DNA from: Dehalococcoidia bacterium
Lineage (GTDB): Bacteria > Chloroflexota > Dehalococcoidia > Lucifugimonadales > Lucifugimonadaceae
NCBI GenBank assembly: GCA_022451965.1
Contig: JAKUNJ010000004.1
Span: 1 to 64,000, forward strand
Direction of reading: 5' to 3'
Length of the DNA stretch: 64,000 nt
Made by a program: the position numbers and the translations under genes
Part shown: piece after piece, positions 28,166 to 37,558 of the stretch
How the letters are laid out: each line of letters opens with the position of its first letter
Position numbering within the stretch: the stretch's first letter is position 1
Notes under the pieces: generated by a model
The model's database searches: none
Seen by the model: only the letters and a program-made list of their open reading frames with translations
What the model was told of the DNA's origin: nothing

Positions 28166-28581
28166 AATTTTTTATTTGTTATTTCTATTAAATTTATTTT
28201 AGAGTACTTTTTAATATAAGAATATTTATAATCATTATTTTCATTATTTTTTGAAAAAATAATTAGATCACAACCTATTCTTTCAGACTCTTTAATTGTT
28301 GCTACTCCAGCATTTCTTGATTGAACTAGAATAAAACTATCAGAATTTATATCATACTCTAATTTATTTCTTGATAGAAAGTCATTAGCTTCCTTAAGTA
28401 TATTTTCTCCTACACTTATTTGATTGCCAATTTCATAATCTATTGGATATTTGTGAGGAGTTTCAATTACATAAATGAAAAATAATTTAGAGTTATTATT
28501 TTTGGCCAAAGAAATAGATAAATTTAAGATAGATTCATTATTTATTGAATCAAGTAATACTAAAATTCTTTCTGAATTCAT
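28162..28581 (-). CDS. Universal stress protein (UspA) family protein
   Basis: This 139-residue protein has the USP fold: an N-terminal strand RILVLLDSINNESILNLSISLAKNN near the start, and a central ATIKESERIGCDLIIFSKN that corresponds to the USP segment before the nucleotide loop. The classical ATP motif G-2x-G-9x-G(S/T) at the C-terminus is not evident (NENNDYKYSYIKKYSKINLIEI), suggesting a non-ATP-binding type. USP domains often partner with transporters. Its place between TrkA and RCK-like genes suggests regulation of potassium uptake. Confidence 0.7.
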   Translation of the reverse strand: MNSERILVLLDSINNESILNLSISLAKNNNSKLFFIYVIETPHKYPIDYEIGNQISVGENILKEANDFLSRNKLEYDINSDSFILVQSRNAGVATIKESERIGCDLIIFSKNNENNDYKYSYIKKYSKINLIEITNKKL

Positions 28582-29241
28582 TTATAAAAGTTTATCTATA
28601 TTGTTATTATTTCCAATAATTGTAAGTTCATCATTTTCTCTTATTACTTCATCATTGGACGGATAAAGCATAAGTGAATCACCTCTTAATATAGAGACTA
28701 CTGTTAGTTTTTGAGGTCCAGGTTTATTTAAAAATCCAGCTTCTCCCAAAGTCATACCTATAATCCTGTCAGGAACCATTAATTTACTAATTCCAATATT
28801 TAATGAAAGTTCTAAGTAATCGTCAACATTTGGAGTAAAAATTGTACTTGCTAACCTTTCTCCCATTTCTTCTTCAGCAAAAATAACTTTATTACACCCT
28901 AATCTCTTAAGAGTACTCTCATGAAGAGTAGACGATGCTCGTGCCATAACGGTATTGATGTTCAAGGTTTTAAATAAAACAGTAACCATAACTGAAACTT
29001 CTACATTCGAGCCAATAGCTACCACTCCTACATCAAAATCTTGAACACCTAATTCTCTGAGTGCTGTTTCTGACGAAGCATCAGCTGTTACAGGGTAAGT
29101 TACTTGCCCTATCATAGATTGAACTTTATCTTCATCTTTATCAATTGCCATAACGTCATAGCCTAATTGATACATTTTACTTGCAAAACTAGTACCGAAC
29201 CTTCCAAGTCCTACAACTACAACTTGTGGTTTTATTTTCAT
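28582..29241 (-). CDS. Potassium channel/transporter regulatory protein TrkA/KtrA (RCK)
   Basis: The 219-residue protein has a canonical RCK N-domain with VVVVGLGRFGTSFA near residue 8 (GxGxxG) and Asp ending the second strand (AIDKDEDKV). ADASSETALRELGV follows near residue 55, and a RCK-C domain covers about 135-215 (IIGMTLGEAGFLNKPG and DELTIIGNN). Such proteins bind NAD(H) or ATP and gate the TrkH/KtrB pore. It begins 2 nt after the trkH stop, and its own stop abuts the USP start. Confidence 0.92.
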   Translation of the reverse strand: MKIKPQVVVVGLGRFGTSFASKMYQLGYDVMAIDKDEDKVQSMIGQVTYPVTADASSETALRELGVQDFDVGVVAIGSNVEVSVMVTVLFKTLNINTVMARASSTLHESTLKRLGCNKVIFAEEEMGERLASTIFTPNVDDYLELSLNIGISKLMVPDRIIGMTLGEAGFLNKPGPQKLTVVSILRGDSLMLYPSNDEVIRENDELTIIGNNNNIDKLL

Positions 29242-29243
29242 TT

Positions 29244-30728
29244 CTATCCCAATCTTACAACTTCATAAGCTGGCTTTGCTTTAGTTTCGATTTTTTTTCC
29301 TACAAACATTAGTGCTAACAAAAGTGGACCAAATCTTCCAATAATCATTAGTAATGCAATAAATATTTTTGATGAATTATTAATTTTTTCAGTTATTCCT
29401 GTGGTAAGTCCCACGTTTCCAAATGCACTTACACATTCAAATAGTAATTCTCTAAATATACTATCAGGTTCAAATGAAGAAATAACAATAAACGAAAATA
29501 AAATTAAAAAAATAGAAAATATAAATATTATTAGAGCCCTTCTTGTAATATCTCTTGTAACAGTTCTCTTAAAAATTGTAATTTCATCTTTACCCATTAT
29601 TGTTGATATTAATGCTGCAAGAATAATAGTTACTGTTCCTACTTTTATACCTCCTGCTACTGAAAGAGATCCACCTCCTATAAACATTAATGCCATTGTC
29701 ATTACAGATGTACTATTATGAATTTGATTGTAATCAACTATAGAAAATCCCGCAGTTCGTGTTATTGAATGAAAAATTGAAAATATTATCTTTTCTTTTG
29801 TACTTTCAGCTCCTATTGTAAAAGGATTTGACCACTCTGCGAATAAGAACTGCGAAGCACCAATAATTAATATAATTGAAGAACTCAAGACTACAACCTT
29901 AAAATTTAATGTTATAAATATCTGTTTATATTTCGATTGAAAAAATAAGATAATATTTTCAAAAAATTCTATTATGATTGGGTAACCTATACTTCCTAAA
30001 AAAATAAGTACCATCGTTATTGTTAATACATTTATATTTGGAGTTATTGATCCGATACTTCCTCCATTTTCATCTGGTAATATATCAAACCCCGCTCCAT
30101 TAAATGATGATATTGATTGAAAAATTGAATTAAAAATTATGCTATGTTCATTTTTGATATCCCCTTCATACCAAAAAAAATAAAATAAAATAGCTCCTAT
30201 GATTTGTAGGATTATGGAAATATAAAAAATATTTAGTACTACTCTAATTGAACTACTTGCAACATATTTTGAAGGTGTACTGTCACTCAAACTTTCATTT
30301 ATAAGCATTTTCTGCTCTAAATTGATTTTTTTACCAAATAATATATATATTAAAAATCCAGCTCCAATCATGAATCCCAAGCCTCCAATAAAAGAAAGAA
30401 TTAATATTATTGTAAGACCAAATATACTCCAAGTAACCTCTGATTGAACTGGAGTCAATCCTGTAACCGTAACAGCTGAAGTTGATACAAAAAAACTATC
30501 AACTAAACTTATATCTTGTCCAGAATTTACTGATATGGGTAAAAATAAACCGATTGTTCCAAAGATAATTAAGGCAATTAAACCATAAAATAGTACAAGA
30601 GGAGAATTTAATCCTCTTTTTGAACTTTTTTTACTTTCTAATTTTATGATCTCAGGTTGTAATTCCAAAGATCTTCTTATTCGATGGAGCTTATCTCCAT
30701 TTAGTGAATTTATTTTTTCATTTGCCAT
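29244..30728 (-). CDS. TrkH/KtrB-family potassium transporter pore protein
   Basis: The 494-residue protein has about ten hydrophobic segments and the four pore loops of the Trk/Ktr family: TSAVTVTGLTPV near residue 83, SSFNGAGFD near residue 205, SITRTAGFSIVDY near residue 325 and SAFGNVGLTTG near residue 440. Each central Gly lines the potassium filter. It imports K+ with help from its RCK partner downstream. Gene order and size fit a KtrB-like subunit. It heads the operon TrkH-TrkA-USP-hypothetical-RCK-pheA and is divergent from the MTHFR-like gene across 93 bp. Confidence 0.93.
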   Translation of the reverse strand: MANEKINSLNGDKLHRIRRSLELQPEIIKLESKKSSKRGLNSPLVLFYGLIALIIFGTIGLFLPISVNSGQDISLVDSFFVSTSAVTVTGLTPVQSEVTWSIFGLTIILILSFIGGLGFMIGAGFLIYILFGKKINLEQKMLINESLSDSTPSKYVASSSIRVVLNIFYISIILQIIGAILFYFFWYEGDIKNEHSIIFNSIFQSISSFNGAGFDILPDENGGSIGSITPNINVLTITMVLIFLGSIGYPIIIEFFENIILFFQSKYKQIFITLNFKVVVLSSSIILIIGASQFLFAEWSNPFTIGAESTKEKIIFSIFHSITRTAGFSIVDYNQIHNSTSVMTMALMFIGGGSLSVAGGIKVGTVTIILAALISTIMGKDEITIFKRTVTRDITRRALIIFIFSIFLILFSFIVISSFEPDSIFRELLFECVSAFGNVGLTTGITEKINNSSKIFIALLMIIGRFGPLLLALMFVGKKIETKAKPAYEVVRLG

Positions 30729-30821
30729 TGAAAATTGCCAAATAGCTATAGTTTTAATTTATTTATTTTTATATATAGATTATACTTATTTATAGTGTTT
30801 TAAGCCTCTTCAAAATAATAT

Positions 30822-31625
30822 ATGACTACATACTCACTTGAAATAGTTCCAAAACAAATTGAACGTTTAAAAATTTTACCAAAAGAAATGTTCAATGAAG
30901 TATATGTGGCCTTTATACCTGGTGATTCGATTTCAAACATTATTGAAGCATCTAGAAATCTAAAATCTCAAGGATTTTCACCAATACCTCATTGTCCAGC
31001 TAGAAGTATCAAAGATGAAGATCAACTGGATTTTTTTCTATCCGGTTTGGCAAAAGAAAATATAAAAAAGGTTCTAGCAATTGGAGGCAGTCCTAAGAAT
31101 AAAGCAGGTATTTTCGATAAAACGATGGATATTTTTGAAACAGGTTTATTTGAAAAATATGAGTTCAATCAAATTAATATAGCTGGCCATCCAGAAGGAA
31201 ATCCAGACGATGATAATTCTGAAAATAATTTATCTATTAAGTGTGATTGGCTTATGAAAAAAGGCTTTAATTCTTCTATAGTAACGCAATGGACATTGAA
31301 TATTGATGAAACAAATAATTGGGTAAAAAAAGTAGAAAAAGATATCATAAGTAAAAATTCAGGGAAAATAGATATTAATCTTGGCATTGCGGGTCCAGCA
31401 AAACTAACAACACTAATAAATTATGCGAAAATTTGTGGAGTTAGTGCAACAACTTTGATTATTAGAAGTAAAAAATTTGGTCTTACTAAATTAGTTAAGC
31501 ATAATCCTTTAGAAATAATAAACGGATTAGATAATATCAATAAACTTCATTTTTTCCCTTTCGGAGGAATTAAGGAGTTATCGCTGTGGGCTGACAGCAA
31601 CATATTGCAGGTTAATAATGAATGA
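30822..31625 (+). CDS. Methylenetetrahydrofolate reductase-like (MetF family) protein
   Basis: This 267-residue TIM-barrel protein has MetF-family motifs. SLEIVPK lies at residue 4-10, the region of the catalytic Glu. AIGGSP appears near residue 87 and NIAGHPEGNP near residue 120. A VTQWTLN segment lies near residue 154, where MetF has TQ-FF. MetF reduces 5,10-methylene-THF to 5-methyl-THF using FAD. It is shorter than E. coli MetF (296) and divergent. It overlaps the next gene, a pterin methyltransferase, by 8 nt, so the two probably act on the same folate methyl group. Confidence 0.75.
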   Translation: MTTYSLEIVPKQIERLKILPKEMFNEVYVAFIPGDSISNIIEASRNLKSQGFSPIPHCPARSIKDEDQLDFFLSGLAKENIKKVLAIGGSPKNKAGIFDKTMDIFETGLFEKYEFNQINIAGHPEGNPDDDNSENNLSIKCDWLMKKGFNSSIVTQWTLNIDETNNWVKKVEKDIISKNSGKIDINLGIAGPAKLTTLINYAKICGVSATTLIIRSKKFGLTKLVKHNPLEIINGLDNINKLHFFPFGGIKELSLWADSNILQVNNE

Positions 31626-32616
31626 GTTTATCATAATCGGTGAAAATATCCATACAACAAGATCTGTAAAATTAGATGGTATTAGAACTTTTGATTTAGA
31701 TGGAGAGAAAGTTATTACCTTCAGAAAAAAAGGGGATGATTTTTCAATACTGAATATTCCTGATCATTTTAAGGATACCCAACCATATAAACAGGGGCAA
31801 CTTAAACATTTTATGATAGCAATATGGCAGGGAATGAATGGAGATAAGGAAAAAGGTATTGATTATATTAGATGGGAAATTGAAAGACAAACAAAATTTG
31901 GTGCTGCATTTTTAGATATAAATGTTGACGAATATAGTTACAGACTTGAAGACCAAATAGAAGCTATGAAGTGGTTAGTGAATGTAATTAAAGAATTTTC
32001 CCAGATTCCAATATCTATTGATTCCTCAAATCCTGACATAATAAAATCAGGCTTAGAAGAATATGGTAATCATATGAGACCTTTAGTTAACTCTCTTTCG
32101 CTTGAAAGGATAGACTTAATTGATACGATTATGGAATATGATGCACAGGCAGTTGTTAGTGCAGCTAGTGAGAGTAGTATGCCAGACAGTTCAGAAGAGA
32201 GAATGGACAATTTAAGTGATGTTATTAAAGTTTGCTATACCAAAGGCTTACTAGATGAAGATATTTTTGTTGATCCCTTGATATTTCCAATATCTGTTTC
32301 ATCAAATTACGGTAAAGATGCACTCGATGCTATAAATAAAATAAAGGACAAATGGACCAATATAAATATTACGGGAGGTATGAGTAATGTTTCTTTTGGT
32401 CTTCCAAAAAGGAGACTAGTTAACGATGTGTTTATTAGTCTTGCAATCGAAAAAGGTGCAAATTCAGGAATAATAAACCCAATTGAATCAAAATTAGAAA
32501 GAATAAAAAATATAGATAAAACTACAGAAGCTTATGAGATCACAAGATCAATGCTAGAAGGTAATGATGAATTTTGTGTAAATTACTTAAAAGCTTTCAG
32601 AGAAAAGAGAATCTAA
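31618..32616 (+). CDS. Pterin-binding (methyltetrahydrofolate:corrinoid-like) methyltransferase
   Basis: The 332-residue protein is a pterin-binding TIM barrel of the dihydropteroate synthase/MeTr superfamily. It has GENIHTTR near residue 8, GAAFLDINVDEY near residue 98, ISIDSSNPDIIKSGLE near residue 138, NSLSLER near residue 160, and the MeTr signature GGMSNVSFGLPKRRLVND near residue 255. MeTr enzymes move methyl between tetrahydrofolate and a corrinoid protein. Its pairing with the MetF-like protein by overlap suggests one-carbon transfer. No corrinoid protein is encoded nearby, so the methyl acceptor is unknown. Confidence 0.75.
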   Translation: MNEFIIIGENIHTTRSVKLDGIRTFDLDGEKVITFRKKGDDFSILNIPDHFKDTQPYKQGQLKHFMIAIWQGMNGDKEKGIDYIRWEIERQTKFGAAFLDINVDEYSYRLEDQIEAMKWLVNVIKEFSQIPISIDSSNPDIIKSGLEEYGNHMRPLVNSLSLERIDLIDTIMEYDAQAVVSAASESSMPDSSEERMDNLSDVIKVCYTKGLLDEDIFVDPLIFPISVSSNYGKDALDAINKIKDKWTNINITGGMSNVSFGLPKRRLVNDVFISLAIEKGANSGIINPIESKLERIKNIDKTTEAYEITRSMLEGNDEFCVNYLKAFREKRI

Positions 32617-32617
32617 A

Positions 32618-33529
32618 ATGTTCTTAGTACGTTTTGTACTGTGGTTTCTAAGATTTACTGGGGATATAACCAATGAATTTATTGAAAAAAATGTTCCTTT
32701 TATGTGTGCATCTATATCTTTTTATGCTTTTTTTTCACTATTTCCTTTACTACTTGGATTAATAATGATTTTCTCAATTTTCTTAGGAATTCAAGGATTT
32801 GAGCAAACTCTAATTGATTCTTTGAAAAATGTTATTCCAATTTTTGACGAACAAGATGATGAATTCTTAAAATCTTTTTTTGATAGCCTTACATCAAATA
32901 GATTAGCTACAAGTACTCTTGCTGGAATAGGTCTACTTTTTGCTTCTAGTGCAGTTTTTGGGACAATTAGAAAAAGTATTAATTTTATTTGGGAAATCGA
33001 TAAAAAGAGAACTTTTTTTCAAGAAAGAAGAATAGATTTTTCTATGTTATTTATTGCTTCTTTTTTATTGATTAGCTCTTTTGTATTAACCACAGGCCTA
33101 AGTTTTTTGAGTGAACTGGTTTCTATCACATTCCCAGACTCTCCTCTGATTGATCAAAATATTTGGAATAGATTAGCTTTATTAGTTCCTCCTTTATTAA
33201 CATTTTTAGTTTTTATTATTTGTTATTGGTGGCTTCCTAATATCGAATTATCATTTTTTTCTGTCTTTCCTGCTGCAATTCTTGCTACTTTAGCTGAAGA
33301 AATTAATAAAATGATTTTTATTTTATATCTTAGAAATTTTAGTGGGATTTCAGGTTCTATCTATGGAGGGGTAAGTGCAATTATAGTTTTGATGGCATTT
33401 ATATATTTATCTTCAATTATTCTTCTTATTGGTGCTCAAATATCTGCAAGAAATACAGTTTATCTTAATATAAGAAAGCAAAATATACAGAACAAAAAGT
33501 TAGAATCAAGTATAGAAAGACTTTCCTAA
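32618..33529 (+). CDS. YihY/UPF0761 family membrane protein
   Basis: A 303-residue protein with about six hydrophobic segments, matching the YihY (formerly annotated BrkB/RNase BN) family. Visible family features are ASISFYAFFSLFPLL near residue 31 and WEIDKKRTF near residue 124. IFILYLRNFSGISGSIYGG lies near residue 232 and the FIYLSSIILLIGAQI helix near residue 264. The function of YihY proteins is not settled; the RNase BN annotation is known to be wrong. It starts 2 nt after the methyltransferase gene, and its 3' end overlaps ileS by 4 bp. Confidence 0.88.
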   Translation: MFLVRFVLWFLRFTGDITNEFIEKNVPFMCASISFYAFFSLFPLLLGLIMIFSIFLGIQGFEQTLIDSLKNVIPIFDEQDDEFLKSFFDSLTSNRLATSTLAGIGLLFASSAVFGTIRKSINFIWEIDKKRTFFQERRIDFSMLFIASFLLISSFVLTTGLSFLSELVSITFPDSPLIDQNIWNRLALLVPPLLTFLVFIICYWWLPNIELSFFSVFPAAILATLAEEINKMIFILYLRNFSGISGSIYGGVSAIIVLMAFIYLSSIILLIGAQISARNTVYLNIRKQNIQNKKLESSIERLS

Positions 33530-36500
33530 ACCTTAATTATATAGAGAAAAATTTCATTATTATCTGAAATCTTAATTTTTTCGCTTTGATCATTATCTTT
33601 AAAAATTATATCTTTTGCTAATGAGTTAGTTGCAATATATTCTTTATAGAACTCGACACTTTTATTTATTTTAGATTCTCCAAAAATATTAATTGTAATC
33701 ATATCTGATATATCAAGATCCATATCTTTTCTTTTATTTTGAACTGCTCTTAGAATATCTCTAGCTATACCCTCAATTTCTAATTTCTCATCTATATTTA
33801 TATTCAAAGAAACTATTATATTACCACTATCAATATCTCTTGTTTCAGTTCCAGGTAGGGATTCTTTTTCAAGAATATATTCATCCTCTAAAAATGTTTT
33901 ATCTAAAATAGTTATAGATTTATTTTCATTCATTATCCATTCATCATTATTTGCTGCTTGCATAAATTTACCTACATCTTTTCCAAGCTTAGGGCCTAGC
34001 TTTCTTAGATTAATCTTAATTTTGTTTTTGTATAAAGAATCAGAGCTATCAGTAATCTTAATTCTTTTAATATTGACCTCATCAGTAATATAATTTTCAA
34101 AATCTTTTATCCATTCTGAATTATCTCCAACTATTGTTAGTTCATGTAATGGTTGCCTAACTCTTATATTATTAGATTTTCTTATTGCTAGTCCTGCAGA
34201 AGAAATTTCTCTTACTATGTCCATTTTTTTGAGAAATTCCTTATCATTTGGAAAGAGTTCTATAGAAGGCCAATCACTAAGATGAACACTTTTTAGTTTA
34301 GTAAGCTTGGTATATATTTCTTCAGCTATGAGTGGAATTAGGGGAGAAAGCGCTTTAGTCACGTTTAGAAGTACAGTATACAAAGTGTCATAGGCATTTT
34401 TAGAATCATTATCATCAGCATGTTTCCAAAATCTTGGCCTACTTCTTCTGATATACCAATTATTTATCGCATCTATAAATTCAGGAACAGATTGGCAAGC
34501 TGAAGTAATATCATAGTTAGATAAATTAGAATCAATCTTTTCAATCAGTTCTTTAGTTTTCAATAATGCATATCTATCCAAAGAATTTTGAGACGAATAA
34601 TTTTCTTTTGCTTTTATATTTTCTGCATTTGCATAAAGGGTAAAAAAGTAAAAAGCATTCCACAAAGGTGTAATAATTTGTCTTTGTGCATCTGCTATTC
34701 CCTTCCCTTCCATATCTATCTGTAAGTTTTGCCCTTTAAGTATAGGAGAAGAGGAAAAGAACCATCTAAGAGAGTCAGCTCCATATTTTTTCCAAATCAT
34801 TTCTGGTTCAGGATAATTTCTTAATTTCTTTGAAAGTTTTACACCTTTTGTATCAAGAACTATTCCATGACTGATTGAATTCTTGAAAGGAGGTTTGTCA
34901 AAAATTGCTGTACTTAATACCATCATTGTATAAAACCAGCCTCTAGTTTGACCAATGTACTCCACAATAAAATCAGCAGGAAAATGTGATTCAAACCAAT
35001 CTTTATTTTCAAAAGGATAATGAACTTGAGCAAATGGCATTGAACCTGATTCAAACCAACAATCAAAAACTTCTGGAACTCTCTTCATTAGGCTTTTTCC
35101 TGTTGGATCATCAGGATTAGGTCTTGTCAAATTATCTATAAAAGGCCTATGTAGATTTTCAGGCCTAACTCCAAAATCATTTTCTATTTCATCTAAGCTT
35201 CCATAAACATCTGTTCTTGGATAATTAGGATCATCAGATTTCCAAACTGGAATTGGAGAGCCCCAAAACCTATTTCTGCTTATAGACCAATCTCTAGCAC
35301 CTGCTAACCATTTTCCAAACGTACCTTCTTTTATATGACTAGGGATCCAGTTTATTTCTTGATTTAATTCAACCATCCTATTTTTGAATGACGAAACATT
35401 TACATACCAAGAATTAACTGATTTATATATTAATGGTTCATCTGTTCTCCAGCTATGAGGATAGTTATGCAGATATGATTCTTTTTTTATTAATAATTTT
35501 TTTTGTTTAAGCTCTTGAATTATTTTTTCATTAGCTTCAAATACTTGTAGTCCTTCATAATCTGGAACTTCCTGTGTAAATTTTCCTTGATCATCGACTG
35601 GACAAACTAATTTAATTCCATTAGCTTCGCATACTGTTTGGTCATCTTCTCCAAAGCCAGGTGCCATATGAACAATTCCTGTGCCTTCTTCGGTATTAAC
35701 AAACTCTGCTTCTAGAACTCTAAATGAATTATTATTATTCTTAAAATAAGGAAATAAAGGTTTGTAAGTCAATCCTATTAATTCTGATCCTAATATATGT
35801 TTAATAATTTTATTTCCATCTAACTCTTTTTCATAGTTCTCTAGAACAGATTTTGCTATCACATAATTTTCATTATTCAAAGATATTATGCAGTATTCAA
35901 TATCTTTTCCTACAGCACAAGCTAAATTGGAAGGAAGCGTCCAAGGAGTAGTAGTCCATGCAATTAGAAAGGTTTTATTATTATTTAGTTTTAGTTTGAA
36001 ATCTAAAATCTCGAACTTTACAGTTACTGCAGGATCCTTTCTTTCTCTATATGAATCATCCAAACGGGTCTCAAAATTAGAAAGTGGAGTTTCTGCTTTC
36101 CAAGAATATGGCATGACTCTATCTTTTTCATAAACTAATCCTTTATCCCAAAGTTGCTTAAATGCCCAAATAACAGATTCCATATAGCTAAGATCCATTG
36201 TTTTATAGTCATTTTCAAAATCAACCCATCTAGCTTGCCTTCCAACAGTTCCTTCCCATTCTTTTGTATAACGCATCACTGAGGTTCTGCAATGATCATT
36301 AAAATTTTCAACTCCAAAATCTTGGATTTGTTTTCTTCCAGAAATACCTAATTCTTTTTCAGATTCCATTTCTGCTGGTAGACCGTGGCAATCCCAGCCA
36401 AATCTTCTATCTACCTTGTTACCTTTCATAGTTTGATATCTTGGGATAATATCTTTTACAAATCCTGTAAGTAGATGGCCATAATGGGGAAGACCGTTAG

Positions 36501-36669
36501 CAAAAGGAGGTCCGTCATAAAATACAAACTCATTAGATTTTTTTCTTAACTCCAAAGATTCAGAAAAAGTGTTTTCTTTTTTCCATTTATTCAATATTTT
36601 TTCCTCAATTTCAGGTAAAGAAATAGAGGAATTAATTTCTGGATAGTATTTTTTATTTTCTATAGTCAT
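33526..36669 (-). CDS. ileS: Isoleucyl-tRNA synthetase (IleS2-like)
   Basis: The 1047-residue class I synthetase has the FYDGPPFANGLPHYGH HIGH-type motif near residue 50. An editing CP1 domain lies at about 200-420 (AWTTTPWTLPSNLA), EYIGQTRGWFYTM is near residue 575, and KLSKKLRNYPEP is the KMSKS loop near residue 614. The HYGH/KLSKxLRNYP combination marks the eukaryote-like type 2 IleS, which also lacks the C-terminal zinc finger; type 2 enzymes are generally less sensitive to mupirocin. It charges tRNA-Ile. It stands alone on the minus strand. Confidence 0.96.
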   Translation of the reverse strand: MTIENKKYYPEINSSISLPEIEEKILNKWKKENTFSESLELRKKSNEFVFYDGPPFANGLPHYGHLLTGFVKDIIPRYQTMKGNKVDRRFGWDCHGLPAEMESEKELGISGRKQIQDFGVENFNDHCRTSVMRYTKEWEGTVGRQARWVDFENDYKTMDLSYMESVIWAFKQLWDKGLVYEKDRVMPYSWKAETPLSNFETRLDDSYRERKDPAVTVKFEILDFKLKLNNNKTFLIAWTTTPWTLPSNLACAVGKDIEYCIISLNNENYVIAKSVLENYEKELDGNKIIKHILGSELIGLTYKPLFPYFKNNNNSFRVLEAEFVNTEEGTGIVHMAPGFGEDDQTVCEANGIKLVCPVDDQGKFTQEVPDYEGLQVFEANEKIIQELKQKKLLIKKESYLHNYPHSWRTDEPLIYKSVNSWYVNVSSFKNRMVELNQEINWIPSHIKEGTFGKWLAGARDWSISRNRFWGSPIPVWKSDDPNYPRTDVYGSLDEIENDFGVRPENLHRPFIDNLTRPNPDDPTGKSLMKRVPEVFDCWFESGSMPFAQVHYPFENKDWFESHFPADFIVEYIGQTRGWFYTMMVLSTAIFDKPPFKNSISHGIVLDTKGVKLSKKLRNYPEPEMIWKKYGADSLRWFFSSSPILKGQNLQIDMEGKGIADAQRQIITPLWNAFYFFTLYANAENIKAKENYSSQNSLDRYALLKTKELIEKIDSNLSNYDITSACQSVPEFIDAINNWYIRRSRPRFWKHADDNDSKNAYDTLYTVLLNVTKALSPLIPLIAEEIYTKLTKLKSVHLSDWPSIELFPNDKEFLKKMDIVREISSAGLAIRKSNNIRVRQPLHELTIVGDNSEWIKDFENYITDEVNIKRIKITDSSDSLYKNKIKINLRKLGPKLGKDVGKFMQAANNDEWIMNENKSITILDKTFLEDEYILEKESLPGTETRDIDSGNIIVSLNINIDEKLEIEGIARDILRAVQNKRKDMDLDISDMITINIFGESKINKSVEFYKEYIATNSLAKDIIFKDNDQSEKIKISDNNEIFLYIIKV

Positions 36670-36707
36670 TTATAAATCAATTTTACCTTTTGAATTAGTC
36701 TTAAGTA

Positions 36708-37529
36708 TTATAAATTGAATACTGATATTGGATTATAAGATAGAATATGTTTTTTTTCGGTATCAGATAAGTCACTCAGCCCTGAAAGGCATCTTGAGAA
36801 ATTTATTAATGGAAAATCTGAAGCAAAAAGAATTTTATTTATATTTGAACATAAAATAGAAGTTTTATATACCTTTCTGCTATAAAGAAAAGGTTGAGCT
36901 GCAGAATCGTAATAAACATTTTTTAATACTTCTTTTACTTCAGGCATCTGTTCGTAAAAAACTAAACCTCCTCCAAAATGTGAGAAAATAAATTTATTTT
37001 CTGGATTTTGTTTTGCTAAAGAATATAACTTTTCCGGAACATTTGTCCCTTTGCCTGAGTATGAGTGACCTAGTGGTTCAGATGCATGAACAATGGTAGG
37101 TAGATTATATTCTAGTGCAATCCTCAGAGTATTTTTAAGTACTTTGTTTTCTTCTATTTCTTCATCATAATTAAAGTGTAATTCACCAATTCCTTTTGCT
37201 CCTCTGTTAATATAATTTAAGATTTTAGATTCAGTGTTTTTTGAGTAAATATTTACAGAACATATTGGGATTATTTCTTCAAATTTACTGGCTGATTCTA
37301 TTATGTAGTCATTACATAATTTTGTAATTTCATCACTTGTCCAACCAAAACCACCAACTACTGCTTTATTTATTTCACAATCTTTTAGTTTATTTACCAA
37401 GTTATCAGCGTCTGATATTTTAGTTTTTTCATTGAAAAGCTCTTTGAATTTTTGATCTAGTTTTTGAAACTTAGAAATTTCTGAAGAAATTTCCTTAGGT
37501 AAAATATGTGTGAGTGAATCTATATTCAT
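36708..37529 (-). CDS. Amidohydrolase-2 family TIM-barrel protein with altered metal motif
   Basis: The 273-residue protein has the fold markers of the amidohydrolase-2 family: PTIVHASEP near residue 144, FIFSHFGGGLVFYEQMPEV near residue 180, and KILFASDFPLINF near residue 238 (the Asp ligand). The normal N-terminal ID-x-H-x-H metal motif reads IDSLTH, so the first His is Leu (codon CTC, one base from His CAC). The enzyme may bind metal differently or be inactive. It is divergent from the DUF362 gene across 29 bp. The substrate is unknown. Confidence 0.75.
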   Translation of the reverse strand: MNIDSLTHILPKEISSEISKFQKLDQKFKELFNEKTKISDADNLVNKLKDCEINKAVVGGFGWTSDEITKLCNDYIIESASKFEEIIPICSVNIYSKNTESKILNYINRGAKGIGELHFNYDEEIEENKVLKNTLRIALEYNLPTIVHASEPLGHSYSGKGTNVPEKLYSLAKQNPENKFIFSHFGGGLVFYEQMPEVKEVLKNVYYDSAAQPFLYSRKVYKTSILCSNINKILFASDFPLINFSRCLSGLSDLSDTEKKHILSYNPISVFNL

Positions 37530-37558
37530 TTCTATTTTTTTTCTATAATTTAAATATT

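Noticed and set aside
37514-37558. Longer start for the DUF362 gene (ATG 37514)
   Set aside because: It would overlap the divergent amidohydrolase start and adds a Phe-rich segment not fitting the family; ATG 37559 is preferred.
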